A DNA stretch of 64,000 nucleotides from CAZCGA01 sp964498075 (GCA_964498075.1 CAZCGA010000008.1:26763-90762); one strand, 5' to 3'. Positions 35,533 through 44,665 are shown, numbered from the stretch's first letter. The notes: generated by a model from the letters alone, not told the origin. A program made the numbers and translations.

Positions 35533-37397
35533 TTGCCGCCTTCGCGTACAAGGAGTTGGGTCAAGCGAATTTCCAGATGCTGATGCTTGCGGCTTCGTCT
35601 GTCGATGAAGCTGTCACGCCGGGTGCAAGACACCACGATATCTTGATCGCTCACCTCGAGTTGCACATCCTGCAAGTCTACCGTCAGCTCAGTAGCGCCC
35701 TCGAGGTAGGCCCTCACCGCCTCCCGCTGGCGAGCGGTGAATGACACGTACAGGGCGGCGAGGCGATTGAGATCCTTCTGTTCATGGGCTTGGCGGTACT
35801 CATCCAACAATTCCCGGACCTCTACGTTGGAATCCCCGGTCAGCTCCGCTGCGAGGGCCTTTGGCAACCAGCGGTCGAGCAGTGATTGCGGCTTCACCTT
35901 GGGTCTCGGCGTCTTAGAGACTTCACGTTTCCCAGTGGCGCGGCTTCCCTCGGCTGTTCCCAAGGACTGTTGCAAGAGTCGGTATGCTGCCACACTGGTA
36001 TTGGTCTCCTCTTCGATCGAGCTTCCCTCGGCTTGCGATAGCTCCACTGGCAGTTGCTGCAGGGTAGCGAACGCCAGCGACTTCTGCAGATCGAAGAACT
36101 TGGCCTCTTGCCCTTCCACACTTTCGGAGGGTACTTGCATGCCACTGGGCACGTCGACGATCTCCAGGTCAACTCGGATGGCTGTACCAACGACCACGAA
36201 CGAGCCCCTCAGTATTTTACCAATGCCGAGCTGCCTTGCGACGGTCAGGTCGTCAGCGCCCTTCCCGATCCTTCGGTCGATCAGGATGGGTGAGCACACG
36301 TGTAAGGCGCGCACCTTGCTGAGCTCGGTGTTCAGGCCTGCTCGTAGTGCCTTGCCGATCCAGTCGTTCTTCGGATCCTTTCTGAGGTCGCCGAACTCCA
36401 TGACCGCGATGGTGTTCGGCGCCGGCTTTTCGGCGAGTTCCCGAGCGGTGGGCTCGCTTGCTGCTGGCGCGGGCGCCGACTCGCGTTCCTTCATCTCGAC
36501 GGCGGCAAAGGTGAGGTCGGTTCCTTCTTCCTTATGGTACGGGTGCTGCCTGCCTGCGGTGAGCCGCGGGACATGGCCTGCGACGTAGCCGAAGAGCTCA
36601 GAGATCAAAACGACGCCGTCGTGATCGGCGTCGGCGGCTCCAGTCAATCCCTCGAGCATCGCGTACGTGAAAGCTCCGTGCCCAAGCTCTGCAGTCTCTT
36701 TCGATTCCTCGCCAGGCTTTGCCGCGGCCAGCAGGAACAAGCCCTCGGCACCCGATACTTGGGCCGCAAGATCGTCCGCCGATAGCACGGCACGCGAGGT
36801 CAGACGCAGGGCTCCCGCGTGGCAGGTGTCCAGCATCAGCACGACCCGTCGAACGTTTCGCCGCAACACGCGGATCATTTCGTCGAAGTCCGACATACGC
36901 AGCCCCTCAGTCAACAGGTTCTCTGCGTTCGCAGGATACGGCAGGAAATAGTAACTCCCAGTGGCGCGATCCTGGACGCCATGGCCGGCCATGAAAATGA
37001 CCGTCACGTCGTCGGGCGCGGCCTCGCCAAGGAAACGTTCGATGCCGCCGAGGATGCTCTCGCGGGTGACCCGCTCGTTGGTTAGCACCAGCGACTTTGT
37101 TTCGCTGTAGATTGGCCCGTGTCCTTGGCCTTCTAGAGCGGTAGCCATGGCGCGCGCGTCGGCATCGGCGAACTGCAGGCCGATGTCGACCTCCTTGTAG
37201 TGGCTGACGCCGATGGAAAGCAGCCAGAGGGTCGGCCGCGCTCCAGCGCGACTCGGCCAGCGAGGCTCGACTGCAACGTCGCGCGAGCTCGCGACACGGG
37301 GCTTACCGACCGGCACGTAGCGATACACTGCGAACACTCCAACAATGATCGCCACAACGCAGCCACCAGCCACAGCCGATCGCGTCCGCGTAGTCAT
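35508..37397 (-). CDS. Membrane-anchored caspase-like protease fused to TolB-like and NTF2-like domains
   Basis: The 629-aa protein starts with one membrane helix (residues about 7-27). A C14 caspase domain follows (about 55-300): SIGVSHYKEVDIGLQFADADA, catalytic His139 in MAGHGV and Cys192 in LDTCHAGAL. About 330-450 is a TolB-like/FlgO-like domain (IAVMEFGDLRKD, WIGKALRAGLNTELSKV, GIGKILRGSFVVVG, IRVDLEIVDVPSG). About 525-629 is an NTF2/SnoaL-like domain ending REGGKWKIADE. The caspase would face the periplasm if the helix is a signal anchor. The dyad is intact, so it may be an active protease. It lies in the lower-GC island. Confidence 0.88.
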   Translation of the reverse strand: MTTRTRSAVAGGCVVAIIVGVFAVYRYVPVGKPRVASSRDVAVEPRWPSRAGARPTLWLLSIGVSHYKEVDIGLQFADADARAMATALEGQGHGPIYSETKSLVLTNERVTRESILGGIERFLGEAAPDDVTVIFMAGHGVQDRATGSYYFLPYPANAENLLTEGLRMSDFDEMIRVLRRNVRRVVLMLDTCHAGALRLTSRAVLSADDLAAQVSGAEGLFLLAAAKPGEESKETAELGHGAFTYAMLEGLTGAADADHDGVVLISELFGYVAGHVPRLTAGRQHPYHKEEGTDLTFAAVEMKERESAPAPAASEPTARELAEKPAPNTIAVMEFGDLRKDPKNDWIGKALRAGLNTELSKVRALHVCSPILIDRRIGKGADDLTVARQLGIGKILRGSFVVVGTAIRVDLEIVDVPSGMQVPSESVEGQEAKFFDLQKSLAFATLQQLPVELSQAEGSSIEEETNTSVAAYRLLQQSLGTAEGSRATGKREVSKTPRPKVKPQSLLDRWLPKALAAELTGDSNVEVRELLDEYRQAHEQKDLNRLAALYVSFTARQREAVRAYLEGATELTVDLQDVQLEVSDQDIVVSCTRRDSFIDRRSRKHQHLEIRLTQLLVREGGKWKIADER

Positions 37398-37859
37398 AGC
37401 CTGAGACCGGGCGGATTGTCTCGCACAATGGCAGCGCGTTGCAAGCGAGTGGCGTCAGAGCTGGGACAGAACTCCGATGAACGTGCACCAAACGGGTGAT
37501 GAATCGTTTGAAGCAAGGCGCCCATGCCCGCTTAAAGATTGCGGGCACGACGGGCTTGGAACAGCCGGTCCGTTCGTAGTGGGCCCCGTCTCCTCAGGGG
37601 CCGTATCGACGGGCCGCTTCGGAGAAAATCGAGAGTCGCTCGAATGGGCCGCGCCTGAGCGGCCGCTTCAGCGGTCGCCCGATCTCAGCCGGACGATTCA
37701 TCGTCCGGCTATCTGTCCAGCGCCACCAAGACTGAGGGGGTGCGTCCCCTGAGTCAGTTCGCTTGCGTCCATGCTCTGGGCGGTGCAATAAGTCGTCGCG
37801 CTCGAGCATCCAGATGCGATACTGAAACCGCCGTGCTGCGAAGCGCACAACGGAAGCAA
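37398..37859. other. Hairpin-dense divergent intergenic region
   Basis: No gene is supported. Five inverted repeats occur in about 220 nt: 37535-37557 (TGCCCGC/GCGGGCA, 9-nt loop), 37582-37602 (GGCCCC/GGGGCC), the palindrome AGCGGCCGCT at 37658-37667, 37687-37710 (11-nt arms AGCCGGACGAT, 2-nt loop, perfect), and 37730-37755 (10-nt arms, one mismatch). The region separates the caspase gene (- strand) from the cohesin/dockerin gene (+ strand) and must hold both promoters. It could encode a structured RNA or be an array of operators. Confidence 0.6.
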
Positions 37860-40859
37860 ATGACCCAGGTGCTTACGAGAGGGCGATTGGTACTTCCGCT
37901 CATCCTCGCCCTAGCCGGCCACGCGGCGGCACAGACCGCCACGGGCAAAGTGACCTGCGCGATCAAGCCGAGCGCGAGGTGTGTGGACTCGCCGGGGAAG
38001 TACACGCAAACGGCGTGCGGCTTTATCACCTGCATCGACGCCGCGGACACTAACCGCAGCGGCCTCATCGATGCCGGAGACCGGTTCAGCGACAGCGGCA
38101 ACGGCTCGGCTACCAACCACCAGACCGGGCTGATGTGGGAGAAGAAGGACCAGAGCGGCGGCCTGCACGATGCGGGGTTCGTCGGTCTGGGCAACAAGGG
38201 CTTTCAACAACGCGCGCGTGCCGTTGTTGGGGCGGCCGCGACGCCCACGGCGAGGAATACCGGGATCCCGCCGACACCGACTCCCTCCCCCTGCGCGACC
38301 CCTGGACGATCTGGCTCGATCGTCGTCTTCGAGAATCTGGAGGTGAACGCAGCAAGCGATCCGATCCTGTCCCTGGCTAATGTGTCCGTGCTCAGGGTGC
38401 GCGCATCCTGCTTCTACGCCGATTCGAGCCAGCCGACGTGCAGCGTACGCGGGTTCGACGTGCAACTGGATGCGCTCAGTTCGGTGCAATGGCAGGCGAG
38501 CGTGGGTGGCCCGGTGCTGGGAGCGGGAAATCCCTTCAGCGGAGAGCTGGTGTGCGTCGAGGTGGACTTGTTAGGAGCGCCGTTCCCTGGGAATCATCTT
38601 GTCGGCACTTCGCAGGTCGGCCAGTGCAACACAGCGAGGAGCATAAGCGGCTTCGATACCAATGATCTCGATAACGTCCTGTGTCTTGGGAGCGCCATTG
38701 GGCCCGGGTGTCAATTCGGTCCCGAGTACGGTAGCTGTCCGGCCGGTGTCGGTTCAGCTCGGATCGAGGACTGCTGGAGCCAGTCGCAATTCACGTTCAT
38801 GTGCGGGGGTACGGTGCCGGAGATCAACTGTGGGGAGCCTCTGATTCGGCAGCTCGCTGCGGGCGCGACGAACGTCTTTACATTCACGGCAGAATCGGCA
38901 GGCGCGGTCAGCATCAGCGTGAGCGACACCTCCGGGACCATTGGTCTACTTGAGCTGGCGCTGTCTGAACCGTTTGGACCGAACGGTGAGATCATACTAG
39001 CTGACACCTGCACCGGCCGCATCGATACGCCTGTGAATGCCGGTCTTAACTTCATTCAGGTCAGGGACTGCATCGGTGCCGACACGGGAAGCTACACGCT
39101 CACGCTCAGCTGCGGGAATGCAGGGCTGACAAATGACGCCTGTGCCAGCGCCACGACCATTTCTACCACCCCGTATGCGGACAGCGTGGGCACTGCCGCT
39201 ACCACGGTAGCGATCGTCAATTTCTCCCAGAGTACTGCCGCCAGTCCGTCCTCTCCACCCAACGTGCTTGTGCAGACTGGCAGCCTCGATCCGGTGAGGT
39301 TCACGCTCAACTTCAGCGCGCCACGCGACAGCGTCGCGTTTACCCGGCCCATGCTCGTGGCGGGCTCCTCGGGGATCACCCACCCGCTGTGGAGCGCGCA
39401 CGCCCTCAACGCGCTGGGCCAAGAAATCTCCACGGTAGGCGAAGGGCTCATCGCAAGCTTCACCAACGTTCCGGCCCAAGCCTTCACGCTGAGTGGGCCG
39501 GGGATCACAGCCGTCCGCGTCGATTCGAACAACGAACACTTCGCCGCGTTCAGCGCTGTTCTCATTGATGACTTGACGCTGTCGTCGGACTGTGCGCCGC
39601 CCGCATCGCCGACGCCACCCCCAGCGCCAACGCCGGCGGGCGATTGCTGTACGGCGCATGATCCGGCGAGCCCGAGTTGTAGCGATGGTGCATGCCAGGC
39701 CTGTGTCTGCGACCTGGACTCGTTCTGCTGCACGGGCAATTGGGATTCGAGTTGCGCCGATAAAGCGCACTACGAATGCGCGGCAAGCTGCAACTGCCCG
39801 ACGTACACGCCGACGCCTACAACCGCGACGTGCGCGACCAACGCGGTGCTCAATTTCGATTCCGTCGACGCGTCGACCGGTAACGTCGACGCTACCAGTT
39901 ATTTGGGTAACTTCGGGATCACCCTCAGTGGGGTCACCACCCCCGCGACGACTGAGGCCGGCGACCCGACCCCCAGCTGTGGCAAAGGTGCCCGAAGCAA
40001 GAGCGTCTGGTACCAGTTCACCGCACCGAGTGACGGGACGATCTCTGCGGACACCTTCGGTAGCAGCTACGATACAGTGCTGTCGGTGTTCTCGGGGTCA
40101 TGTGGGACCCTCACAGGGACGGAAGTGGCCTGCAACGATGATACAGGTGGCTCCCAGTCTCAGGTCTCGTTTGCAGCGGCGGCGGGAGCGACGTACCACT
40201 TCATGGTCAGTGCATTCAAGGACGACGGCGGGACCTTGGTTTTCAACGTGACCTTCGCGGCGCAGGCCACGCTCAGCGCGGGGAGCATCAGTGGCCAGGC
40301 GGGGCAAACTGTAGCGGTGCCGATTACGATCAACACCGGCAGTGCCAGCGTGGCGTCTTTTCAAGTGCTCTTTGTACTAGTGCCGCTGGGTGGCGCCCCG
40401 GCGCTTACGGATGAACTCACCTATCAGGCAGCCGCCGGAGTCCCGGCCCCCGATCTCCAATTTGTCGATCAGGCGCCGGCGAGGCTAGGGATCGGCTACG
40501 TCGGGGGTATCGATCCGCCGCTGACCGGCACGGTTCAGGTTGGAACCCTTATGGTGCCGATTCCCGCGGGAGCGAGTGGGACCTATCAGGTGCAAGTGGA
40601 CCAGGTCAGCGCTTTAGATTCCTCCGGCCAAGAGGTCACCCTGACGGGGCAGAACGGAACAGTCACTGTGCGTCCATGCGTGGGCGACTGTGATGGTTTG
40701 GGGGTAGTCAGCGTCGACGAACTCATCACCCTTGTCAACGTCGCGCTGGGCAGCGGCCCGCTAGGTTTCTGCGTCGAAGGCGACGCTAACGCCAATGGTC
40801 AGATCTCGATCGACGAGATTGTCACGGCCGTGGACAACGCGCTGAACGGATGCCCCTGA
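37860..40859 (+). CDS. Large secreted multidomain protein with cohesin-like and dockerin-like modules
   Basis: From ATG 37860 the protein is 999 aa with a signal peptide (LVLPLILALAGHAAAQ). The modules are a fragment like the start of a DUF1566/Lcl domain (NHQTGLMWEKKDQSGGLHD), a cysteine-bearing beta region, PPC-like beta domains, and a Cys-rich segment (GDCCTAHDPASPSC to ECAASCNC). A second PPC-like domain follows (KSVWYQFTAPSDGTISADTF), then a cohesin-like domain (GSISGQAGQTVAVPITINTG) and a C-terminal dockerin/EF-hand pair (GDCDGLGVVSVDELITLVN, GDANANGQISIDEIVTAV). A frame opens 120 nt earlier but the signal peptide fixes this start. A surface or secreted assembly protein is likely. Confidence 0.8.
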   Translation: MTQVLTRGRLVLPLILALAGHAAAQTATGKVTCAIKPSARCVDSPGKYTQTACGFITCIDAADTNRSGLIDAGDRFSDSGNGSATNHQTGLMWEKKDQSGGLHDAGFVGLGNKGFQQRARAVVGAAATPTARNTGIPPTPTPSPCATPGRSGSIVVFENLEVNAASDPILSLANVSVLRVRASCFYADSSQPTCSVRGFDVQLDALSSVQWQASVGGPVLGAGNPFSGELVCVEVDLLGAPFPGNHLVGTSQVGQCNTARSISGFDTNDLDNVLCLGSAIGPGCQFGPEYGSCPAGVGSARIEDCWSQSQFTFMCGGTVPEINCGEPLIRQLAAGATNVFTFTAESAGAVSISVSDTSGTIGLLELALSEPFGPNGEIILADTCTGRIDTPVNAGLNFIQVRDCIGADTGSYTLTLSCGNAGLTNDACASATTISTTPYADSVGTAATTVAIVNFSQSTAASPSSPPNVLVQTGSLDPVRFTLNFSAPRDSVAFTRPMLVAGSSGITHPLWSAHALNALGQEISTVGEGLIASFTNVPAQAFTLSGPGITAVRVDSNNEHFAAFSAVLIDDLTLSSDCAPPASPTPPPAPTPAGDCCTAHDPASPSCSDGACQACVCDLDSFCCTGNWDSSCADKAHYECAASCNCPTYTPTPTTATCATNAVLNFDSVDASTGNVDATSYLGNFGITLSGVTTPATTEAGDPTPSCGKGARSKSVWYQFTAPSDGTISADTFGSSYDTVLSVFSGSCGTLTGTEVACNDDTGGSQSQVSFAAAAGATYHFMVSAFKDDGGTLVFNVTFAAQATLSAGSISGQAGQTVAVPITINTGSASVASFQVLFVLVPLGGAPALTDELTYQAAAGVPAPDLQFVDQAPARLGIGYVGGIDPPLTGTVQVGTLMVPIPAGASGTYQVQVDQVSALDSSGQEVTLTGQNGTVTVRPCVGDCDGLGVVSVDELITLVNVALGSGPLGFCVEGDANANGQISIDEIVTAVDNALNGCP

Positions 40860-41102
40860 TGAGCAGGGTCATCCACTTGACATGCACTGGGCGTTGCCTT
40901 GGGCTGATGGATCACACCTCTTCAGGGCTTTGTTGAGTGTTTAGCGGGGGCAGTTATGGGCAATAGTCAGCCGATGCGGGCAGAGAGCCACGACCGAATC
41001 GCGGCAACATTTTCATCCTCCGTGGGTGAACGGTAGGCTCATGAATACTGTTCCAATAGCCGCGCATATCAGGGCGGAGTGCTCCTATCGCCCCCTAACG
41101 AG

Positions 41103-42749
41103 ATGGCCGACTTGGTCGTAGATCCTGTGGGAGTGGGGACCATCGTTGCGGGTACCTACGAAGTAACCCAATCCATCGGCCGGGGCGGCAGCGGCGCGGT
41201 GTGGGCGGCACGACACCTTCGGCTGCCCAAGAAGCAGGTCGCAGTCAAGGTTCTCCTCACCACTGGGGACCTCGACCCCGAGGTGTACGGCCGCTTTCGG
41301 CGTGAGGCGGAGATCGTCTCGCAGCTTGGACATCCAAACATCGTCGAGGTCTTCGACTTCAACGAACTACCAAACGGGACCCCATATATCGTTCTTGAGT
41401 TGCTCAAGGGCGAGAGCCTTGGCGACCGTCTTCGCCGCGGGCCGATTGGGCTCGAAGCGGCGCTGGACATAGTGCGGCAGATCGGTTCGGCGCTCAACGC
41501 CGCTCACAAGCAGCAGATCATACACCGTGACCTCAAGCCGGCTAATATCTTCCTCTGTCCAGATGCCTCGAATGAACCGTCGCGAGATCACGCGAAGGTT
41601 CTCGATTTCGGTATCTCGAAGATACGCGGCTCGGACACCGTGCACACGCAGGCAAACGTCCTGATGGGCACGCCCAGGTACATGTCACCGGAGCAAGCCC
41701 TGGGTAGGAGTGATACAGTGGATCAGCGCACTGATGAGTTTGCGCTGGCGGCGATTTTGTACGAGATGCTTACGGGCCGGCCGGCATTCTCCGGAGAGGG
41801 GATCACCGAGATACTGATGCAAGTCGTGCATGAAACGCCGAAGCCGCTGCGCGAAGTGATGCCTGGACTGCCGTCCCACGTCGTTGCAGCTATTGGTCGG
41901 GCACTCGAGAAGGATCCGGATAGGCGCTTTGCGGATGTTGCGGGCTTCGTGTCTGCCTTGACAAGAAGAACGTTGGAGGCGTCCGCGACGCCCACTCTTG
42001 CCGAAGCAGCGGCAAGTACGATGGAAGCGACGGCTGGCAACGAGACTCGTGTCCTGTCGTCTAGGCCCGAAGATGCCACGGCCAAGGTGGGCCCTATTGG
42101 CACGCAGCGTCTTGCTGAACCCTCAGGCGAGTCTAAACCTCAAGAGCTGGAGGCCACTCCGAGTCCTCGTAACGGGTCTCCCTCCAGGCTTCTCACTCGG
42201 AGACGGCTTGTGGCTGCGGCGGCAGTGAGTGCTGCAATTGCGGCGATTGTACTGACACTCGGTCCTTCCCGGCCATTTTGGAATCTGATCAGACGAACAT
42301 CAGCGTCAGGGTATGGAAGCGTTGCGGATGCGCTGTTGCAACTGAGGCCGCAAACCGCACAGCTTAAAGTGTCAGCAAGAGTCCTGACCCCGGAACCGGC
42401 GAAGATCGGTGACTCGATTCAGCTTCGCATCGAGTGCGATCGCGACTGCTATGCTTTTATTTTTGGAGTCGGTACCACAGCAAGAGTTACCGCCCTAGTT
42501 CCGAACGAATTCCAGCGCTTCACTTTCATCAAAGCTGGAGATTACATGGTCGTCCCTAGCGAGAAGTACGAGCTGCGCGCGAAGGGCCCTGCAGGCATCG
42601 AACGTTTCAAGGTGATTGCGTCTGCAGAGCCCTTAGCAACGGTGGCTGCCGGCGTTGAAGATCTCGACCTTGCATTGATCGAGCGGCTTCGAAGCGACCT
42701 CGGCTCGAAGCCCTGGGGCGAACAGCTCGTGGAGGTGAAGGTTGAGTAG
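41103..42749 (+). CDS. Ser/Thr protein kinase with membrane helix and C-terminal DUF4384
   Basis: From ATG 41103 (GTG 41079 also possible; neither has a clear ribosome site) the protein is 548 aa. The kinase domain (about residues 18-275) has the glycine loop IGRGGSGAVW, Lys49 in VAVKVLL, HRDLKPANIF with Asp143, and DFG at 168-170. A low-complexity linker is followed by one membrane helix (about 373-392). The C-terminal domain matches DUF4384: LKVSARVLTPEPAKIGDSIQLRIECDRDCYAFIF and VTALVPNEFQRFTFIKAGDYMVVP. DUF4384 is also found fused to caspases in other bacteria, and a caspase lies 4 kb away, which suggests a shared pathway. Confidence 0.88.
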   Translation: MADLVVDPVGVGTIVAGTYEVTQSIGRGGSGAVWAARHLRLPKKQVAVKVLLTTGDLDPEVYGRFRREAEIVSQLGHPNIVEVFDFNELPNGTPYIVLELLKGESLGDRLRRGPIGLEAALDIVRQIGSALNAAHKQQIIHRDLKPANIFLCPDASNEPSRDHAKVLDFGISKIRGSDTVHTQANVLMGTPRYMSPEQALGRSDTVDQRTDEFALAAILYEMLTGRPAFSGEGITEILMQVVHETPKPLREVMPGLPSHVVAAIGRALEKDPDRRFADVAGFVSALTRRTLEASATPTLAEAAASTMEATAGNETRVLSSRPEDATAKVGPIGTQRLAEPSGESKPQELEATPSPRNGSPSRLLTRRRLVAAAAVSAAIAAIVLTLGPSRPFWNLIRRTSASGYGSVADALLQLRPQTAQLKVSARVLTPEPAKIGDSIQLRIECDRDCYAFIFGVGTTARVTALVPNEFQRFTFIKAGDYMVVPSEKYELRAKGPAGIERFKVIASAEPLATVAAGVEDLDLALIERLRSDLGSKPWGEQLVEVKVE

Positions 42750-42899
42750 GGCGAGTTTCGAGGCACCGCCCCGTGGAGTCTCCTAAAAGGCTCGCGCCCC
42801 GCGTCCCCTCTTGCCGGATGCGCCCCGCGTTTTCGCGCCTCGAGGAGTCGCCCTTTCCCTGGCCATTCGCTAAGGTCGCGGCCACTACGGAGGGTCGCG

Positions 42900-44036
42900 A
42901 TGAAGTTGTCGGAGATCGCCGCGCGCATTGGCTGTGAGCTGCAAGGCGACGGGGACATCGAGATTCGGGCGGTGGCGCCGATCGAAGAGGCGGAGCCGGG
43001 GACGCTGACGTTCGTGGCGAATCCGCGCTATCGGCCCCATCTGGAAACGACGCGGGCCTCGGCCGTCGTTGTGGCGAGCACCGAAGGGACGGTGCCGCTG
43101 GCGTCCCTGCGTGCTGCGGACCCGTACCTCGCCTTCGCCAAAGCGCTGGAGCTGTTCTACGTCCCGCCGCCGCTGCCGTCCGGCATTCATCCGACAGCGG
43201 TCATCGCGCCGACTGCCCGCCTGGGCAGTGACGTGTCGATCGGCGCCTACTGCGTCATCGGTGAGGAGGCGGTCATCGGCGACGGCGCGCGGCTCGATGC
43301 GCACGTGGTCATCTATCCGCAGGTGCGCATCGGCGACGGCTTCCGCGCGTTCGCCCACGTCACCGTGCGTGAGCGCGTGTCGATCGGTCACCGCGTCATC
43401 CTGCAGAGCGGCTGCGTCGTCGGCGGCGACGGTTTTGGATATGTGATCGGCGCCGACGGCAGCGCGCTCAAGATCGTGCAAGCGGGCACGGTGGTGATCG
43501 AGGACGACGTCGAGATCGGCGCCAACACCACCGTCGATCGCGCCACCACCGACAGCACTCGAATCGGCGAGGGGACCAAGATCGACAACCTGGTGCAGAT
43601 CGGCCACAACGTGGTCATCGGGAAGCACTGCATNNNNNNNNNNCGCGCCACCATCGGCGCCACCGTCATCCGCCGCGGCGCCAAGCTGGATAACCTGGTG
43701 ATGGTGGCGCATGGCTGCTCGGTCGGCGAAGGCTCGGCGCTGGCGGCGCAGGTGGGATTGTCGGGCAGCACGCAGGTCGGACGCTTCGTTCGCATGGGCG
43801 GGCAGGTGGGGACCGCCGGCCACCTCAGCATCGGTGACGGCGCGCAGATCGCCGCGCAAAGCGGCGTCCCCAACGACGTGCCGGCCGGCGGCGTCATCGG
43901 CGGCTATCCCGCCGTCGACATCCGAGTCTGGCGGCGCATGTCTGCAGCCTTGCCGCGGCTGCCGGACCTCCTGCGGCGCGTGCGGCGGATCGAAGCCGCG
44001 CTCGGCCTGCGCCCGAGCACCGGGAGCTCGCCTTGA
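42900..44036 (+). CDS. lpxD: UDP-3-O-acylglucosamine N-acyltransferase (interrupted by a scaffold gap)
   Basis: LpxD N-acylates UDP-3-O-acylglucosamine in lipid A synthesis. The N-domain (KLSEIAARIGCELQGDGDIEIRAVAPIEEAEPGTLTFVANPRY) and left-handed beta-helix hexapeptides (IGAYCVIGEEAVIGDGARLDA) are clear. The gene contains 10 N at 43634-43643. The frame stays open across it, but the 378-residue total exceeds the usual 340 or so. The residues before the gap (DRATTDSTRIGEGTKIDNLV) and after it (RATIGATVIRRGAKLDNLV) are two versions of one stretch, so the gap region is a duplicated or chimeric join. Either half alone is incomplete. Confidence 0.85.
   Translation: MKLSEIAARIGCELQGDGDIEIRAVAPIEEAEPGTLTFVANPRYRPHLETTRASAVVVASTEGTVPLASLRAADPYLAFAKALELFYVPPPLPSGIHPTAVIAPTARLGSDVSIGAYCVIGEEAVIGDGARLDAHVVIYPQVRIGDGFRAFAHVTVRERVSIGHRVILQSGCVVGGDGFGYVIGADGSALKIVQAGTVVIEDDVEIGANTTVDRATTDSTRIGEGTKIDNLVQIGHNVVIGKHCXXXXRATIGATVIRRGAKLDNLVMVAHGCSVGEGSALAAQVGLSGSTQVGRFVRMGGQVGTAGHLSIGDGAQIAAQSGVPNDVPAGGVIGGYPAVDIRVWRRMSAALPRLPDLLRRVRRIEAALGLRPSTGSSP
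43634..43643. other. Scaffold gap (10 N) inside lpxD
   Basis: Ten consecutive N occupy these positions. The flanks encode two divergent copies of the same part of LpxD, so the contigs on either side overlap in content rather than leaving a true gap. Confidence 0.95.
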
Positions 44037-44092
44037 TTCCGTCTACTTGGTCCGCTAGTTTCCGAGCCCATTCTCTCGGGAGCCGGATTCAC

Positions 44093-44623
44093 GTGAAGCT
44101 CAACGTCCACGAGATTGATGAGGTCGCGAAAGAGATCGAGTACGACGAGTCGACCGACGTGCTCAACGGTGTGCTCGTTCACGGGCAGGTGCACGACTTC
44201 GACTTTCCGGCGCCGGCGACCGTCTGCGTGCAGTACTACCGTGCCGGGCAGGAGTTGTTCTTTCAGGGCCGCATCGAGGGGGACGTCATCGGCCATTGCG
44301 GGCGCTGCCTCGAGGACTACGTGTTCCCGCTTGCGAAGGAGTTCTCCCTGGTTCTCGTGCCCAGGAGTGACGCCCCGGCAGATGCCGAGCTCAGCGACGA
44401 TGACCTGGACCTCAGCTTCTATGAAGGTGACGCCGTCGACCTGTCACCGCTGGTGCGCGAGCAGATCATCCTGGCGTTGCCGACGCGGCCGTTGTGCGAC
44501 GAGCGCTGCAAGGGGCTGTGCGCGCAGTGCGGGGCGAACCTCAACACGCAGCCCTGCCAGTGCACGGCTTCAATCGGCGATCCGAGGTTGGCAGTTCTCA
44601 TGAACTTCAAGGTCAGGCACTAG
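44093..44623 (+). CDS. DUF177 (YceD-like) protein
   Basis: From GTG 44093, preceded by CGGGAGC, the protein is 176 aa. It has the DUF177 pattern: HCGRCLEDYVFPL near residue 67, an acidic stretch (DAELSDDDLDLSFY), EGDAVDLSPLVREQIILALPTRPLC, and the Cys cluster CDERCKGLCAQCGANLN. The family is encoded beside rpmF in many bacteria and is implicated in 23S rRNA/50S metabolism. A longer frame exists from TTG 44033 but has no family support. rpmF follows 42 nt later. Confidence 0.9.
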   Translation: MKLNVHEIDEVAKEIEYDESTDVLNGVLVHGQVHDFDFPAPATVCVQYYRAGQELFFQGRIEGDVIGHCGRCLEDYVFPLAKEFSLVLVPRSDAPADAELSDDDLDLSFYEGDAVDLSPLVREQIILALPTRPLCDERCKGLCAQCGANLNTQPCQCTASIGDPRLAVLMNFKVRH

Positions 44624-44665
44624 CCTGCAAGCCGCGCGCAGCCTGCGCGTCACAAGGAGTCCACC

